From Pseudoalteromonas sp. MMG010 (GTDB taxonomy: Bacteria > Pseudomonadota > Gammaproteobacteria > Enterobacterales > Alteromonadaceae): DNA of 64,000 bases. How positions within the stretch are numbered: the stretch's first letter is position 1; the number at the start of each line of letters is the position of its first letter. The position numbers and the translations under genes were made by a program. The notes beneath the pieces are model-generated. The model did not search any database and was not told the origin of the DNA. It saw only the letters and a program-made list of their open reading frames with translations. The DNA lies in NCBI RefSeq assembly GCF_018100905.1, contig NZ_JAGJEG010000008.1, forward strand, positions 62,001 to 126,000, written 5' to 3'. Shown here piece by piece: positions 63,335 through 64,000 of this stretch.

Positions 63335-64000
63335 TTAAAATGTATGCGCTTTTAAAGGCTTTTTTAATCGCTGAGAATATTCACGATTAAGATTAGGGAA
63401 TTGCTTATACACCATCGCTTTTAATTGCTTTTCAGGTAGCTTATTACAGAGGTGCTCTTGCTCAGCAAGCATTATATTCTTAAGTAATGCTCTCCCCGTT
63501 TGAGTATCCATTAAAAAATAAATCGCAGCCCAACTGCTTGCATAAAGCTTACTGGTATCACCTTCTTTCCACGTGTCATCTAACCCCACTAACGTATCAA
63601 TTGAAAATACACTTTTAGTAAGATTATTATTCTTCGTCCACGAACTATTTGGCGCCACAATAGCGGTTTGCATATTATTTTTAGTAAACTCAAAATATTC
63701 AGCAAATCCCTCGTTAAACCATCGAGGAGTATAACCTAAAACGGCTTTATTAATGGCGTGTACGGCCTCATGTACGGCCGTTCGCATTGCTTTGTGTGCA
63801 TTATCATAATGAATAAAAGCAGAATTACTCGCGTGAAAATACATACCAGCAGTATTTGTAGGGTTACCACCGCGGTGCTTTATTGCAGCCTCATAAGCGC
63901 GGCGCGTAGGCAATACTGTTAAATTAAGTTTTACCTTTTTAAGTGCATGAACGCCAATAACCTGCCCATATACTTTAAATACCGTATTTAGCTTCATGCG
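63335..64000 (-). CDS. HExxH metallopeptidase-like protein, N-terminus outside window
   Basis: The C-terminal part of a protein related to the 61.8-kb one. The frame is open through the window edge; an ATG at 63997 lies inside what aligns as the middle of its paralogue (TVFKVYGQVIGVHAL against YLQYIKWFGAQRL), so it is probably not the true start. The zinc motif is HEAVH (AVHEAVHAINKAVLG), then RWFNEGFAEYFEF with the Glu ligand, the same layout as the paralogue. The C-terminus is basic. Signal or anchor sequences would be beyond the edge. Unknown substrate. Confidence 0.8.
   Translation of the reverse strand, partial: RMKLNTVFKVYGQVIGVHALKKVKLNLTVLPTRRAYEAAIKHRGGNPTNTAGMYFHASNSAFIHYDNAHKAMRTAVHEAVHAINKAVLGYTPRWFNEGFAEYFEFTKNNMQTAIVAPNSSWTKNNNLTKSVFSIDTLVGLDDTWKEGDTSKLYASSWAAIYFLMDTQTGRALLKNIMLAEQEHLCNKLPEKQLKAMVYKQFPNLNREYSQRLKKPLKAHTF

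Noticed and set aside
1..64000. tRNA or rRNA genes
   Set aside because: I scanned for conserved T-arm and CCA-end patterns by eye and found none convincing; a covariance-model search would be decisive.

Overview
The window looks like chromosomal DNA of a marine gammaproteobacterium of the Alteromonadales, most likely Pseudoalteromonas or a close relative. This rests on the low GC content, two large TonB-dependent receptors, E. coli-like house-keeping proteins (Ndh, YbiT, DeoB/DeoD, HemH) and accessory families common in that order. The genus is an inference; there is no rRNA or other marker gene here.

Layout. 1-2.3 kb: 3' part of a TonB receptor. 2.5-3.3 kb: first array of a complex repeat of about 170 bp. 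3.5-5.3 kb: glutathione transferase plus MDR dehydrogenase. 5.4-7.0 kb: a REP-associated (RAYT-like) HUH transposase with its own tandem repeats and inverted ends. 7-13.6 kb: orphans, anmK, a second MDR/GST pair and a chemoreceptor. 13.6-21.1 kb: YkgJ-like protein, RecQ-family helicase, ndh, ybiT and a second chemoreceptor. 21.4-25.1 kb: porin plus PstS-like protein, TPR protein and small envelope proteins. 25.4-29.4 kb: nucleoside salvage, with deoB-deoD diverging from udk-nupC. 29.6-33.5 kb: UDG-like enzyme, VOC protein, a Fur-boxed iron-uptake trio (DUF3649, PepSY, DUF3325) and arfA. 33.8-42.2 kb: complete TonB receptor, histidine kinase and response regulator, hemH, GyrI-like protein, and a LysR/VOC divergent pair.

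42.4-49.6 kb is a zinc-starvation island. A perfect Zur-type palindrome precedes zrgA, which heads a six-gene operon: zrgA, dihydroorotase, folE2, gamma-carbonic anhydrase, COG0523 GTPase, and a nuclease-phosphatase fusion lipoprotein. A second, near-perfect Zur box precedes the convergent DUF3299 gene and a small secreted protein. The likely logic is to replace zinc enzymes with zinc-independent ones and to bind or deliver zinc in the periplasm.

49.8-55.8 kb: membrane orphan, a spermidine-synthase-like pair, a putative metalloprotease and a MarR/HlyD/DUF2955 efflux operon. 55.8-61.7 kb: three more arrays of the 170-bp repeat, all in the same orientation as the first. They bracket an aspartoacylase gene and then a hipBA toxin-antitoxin locus. 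61.8-64 kb: two related HExxH metallopeptidase-like genes, the last cut by the window edge.

The most unusual item is the 170-bp repeat family. It has about 22 units in four arrays, a conserved CTCTTTGTG/CACAAAGAG inverted pair in each unit, and a distinctive variant unit closing each array. I do not recognise it as any known element class.
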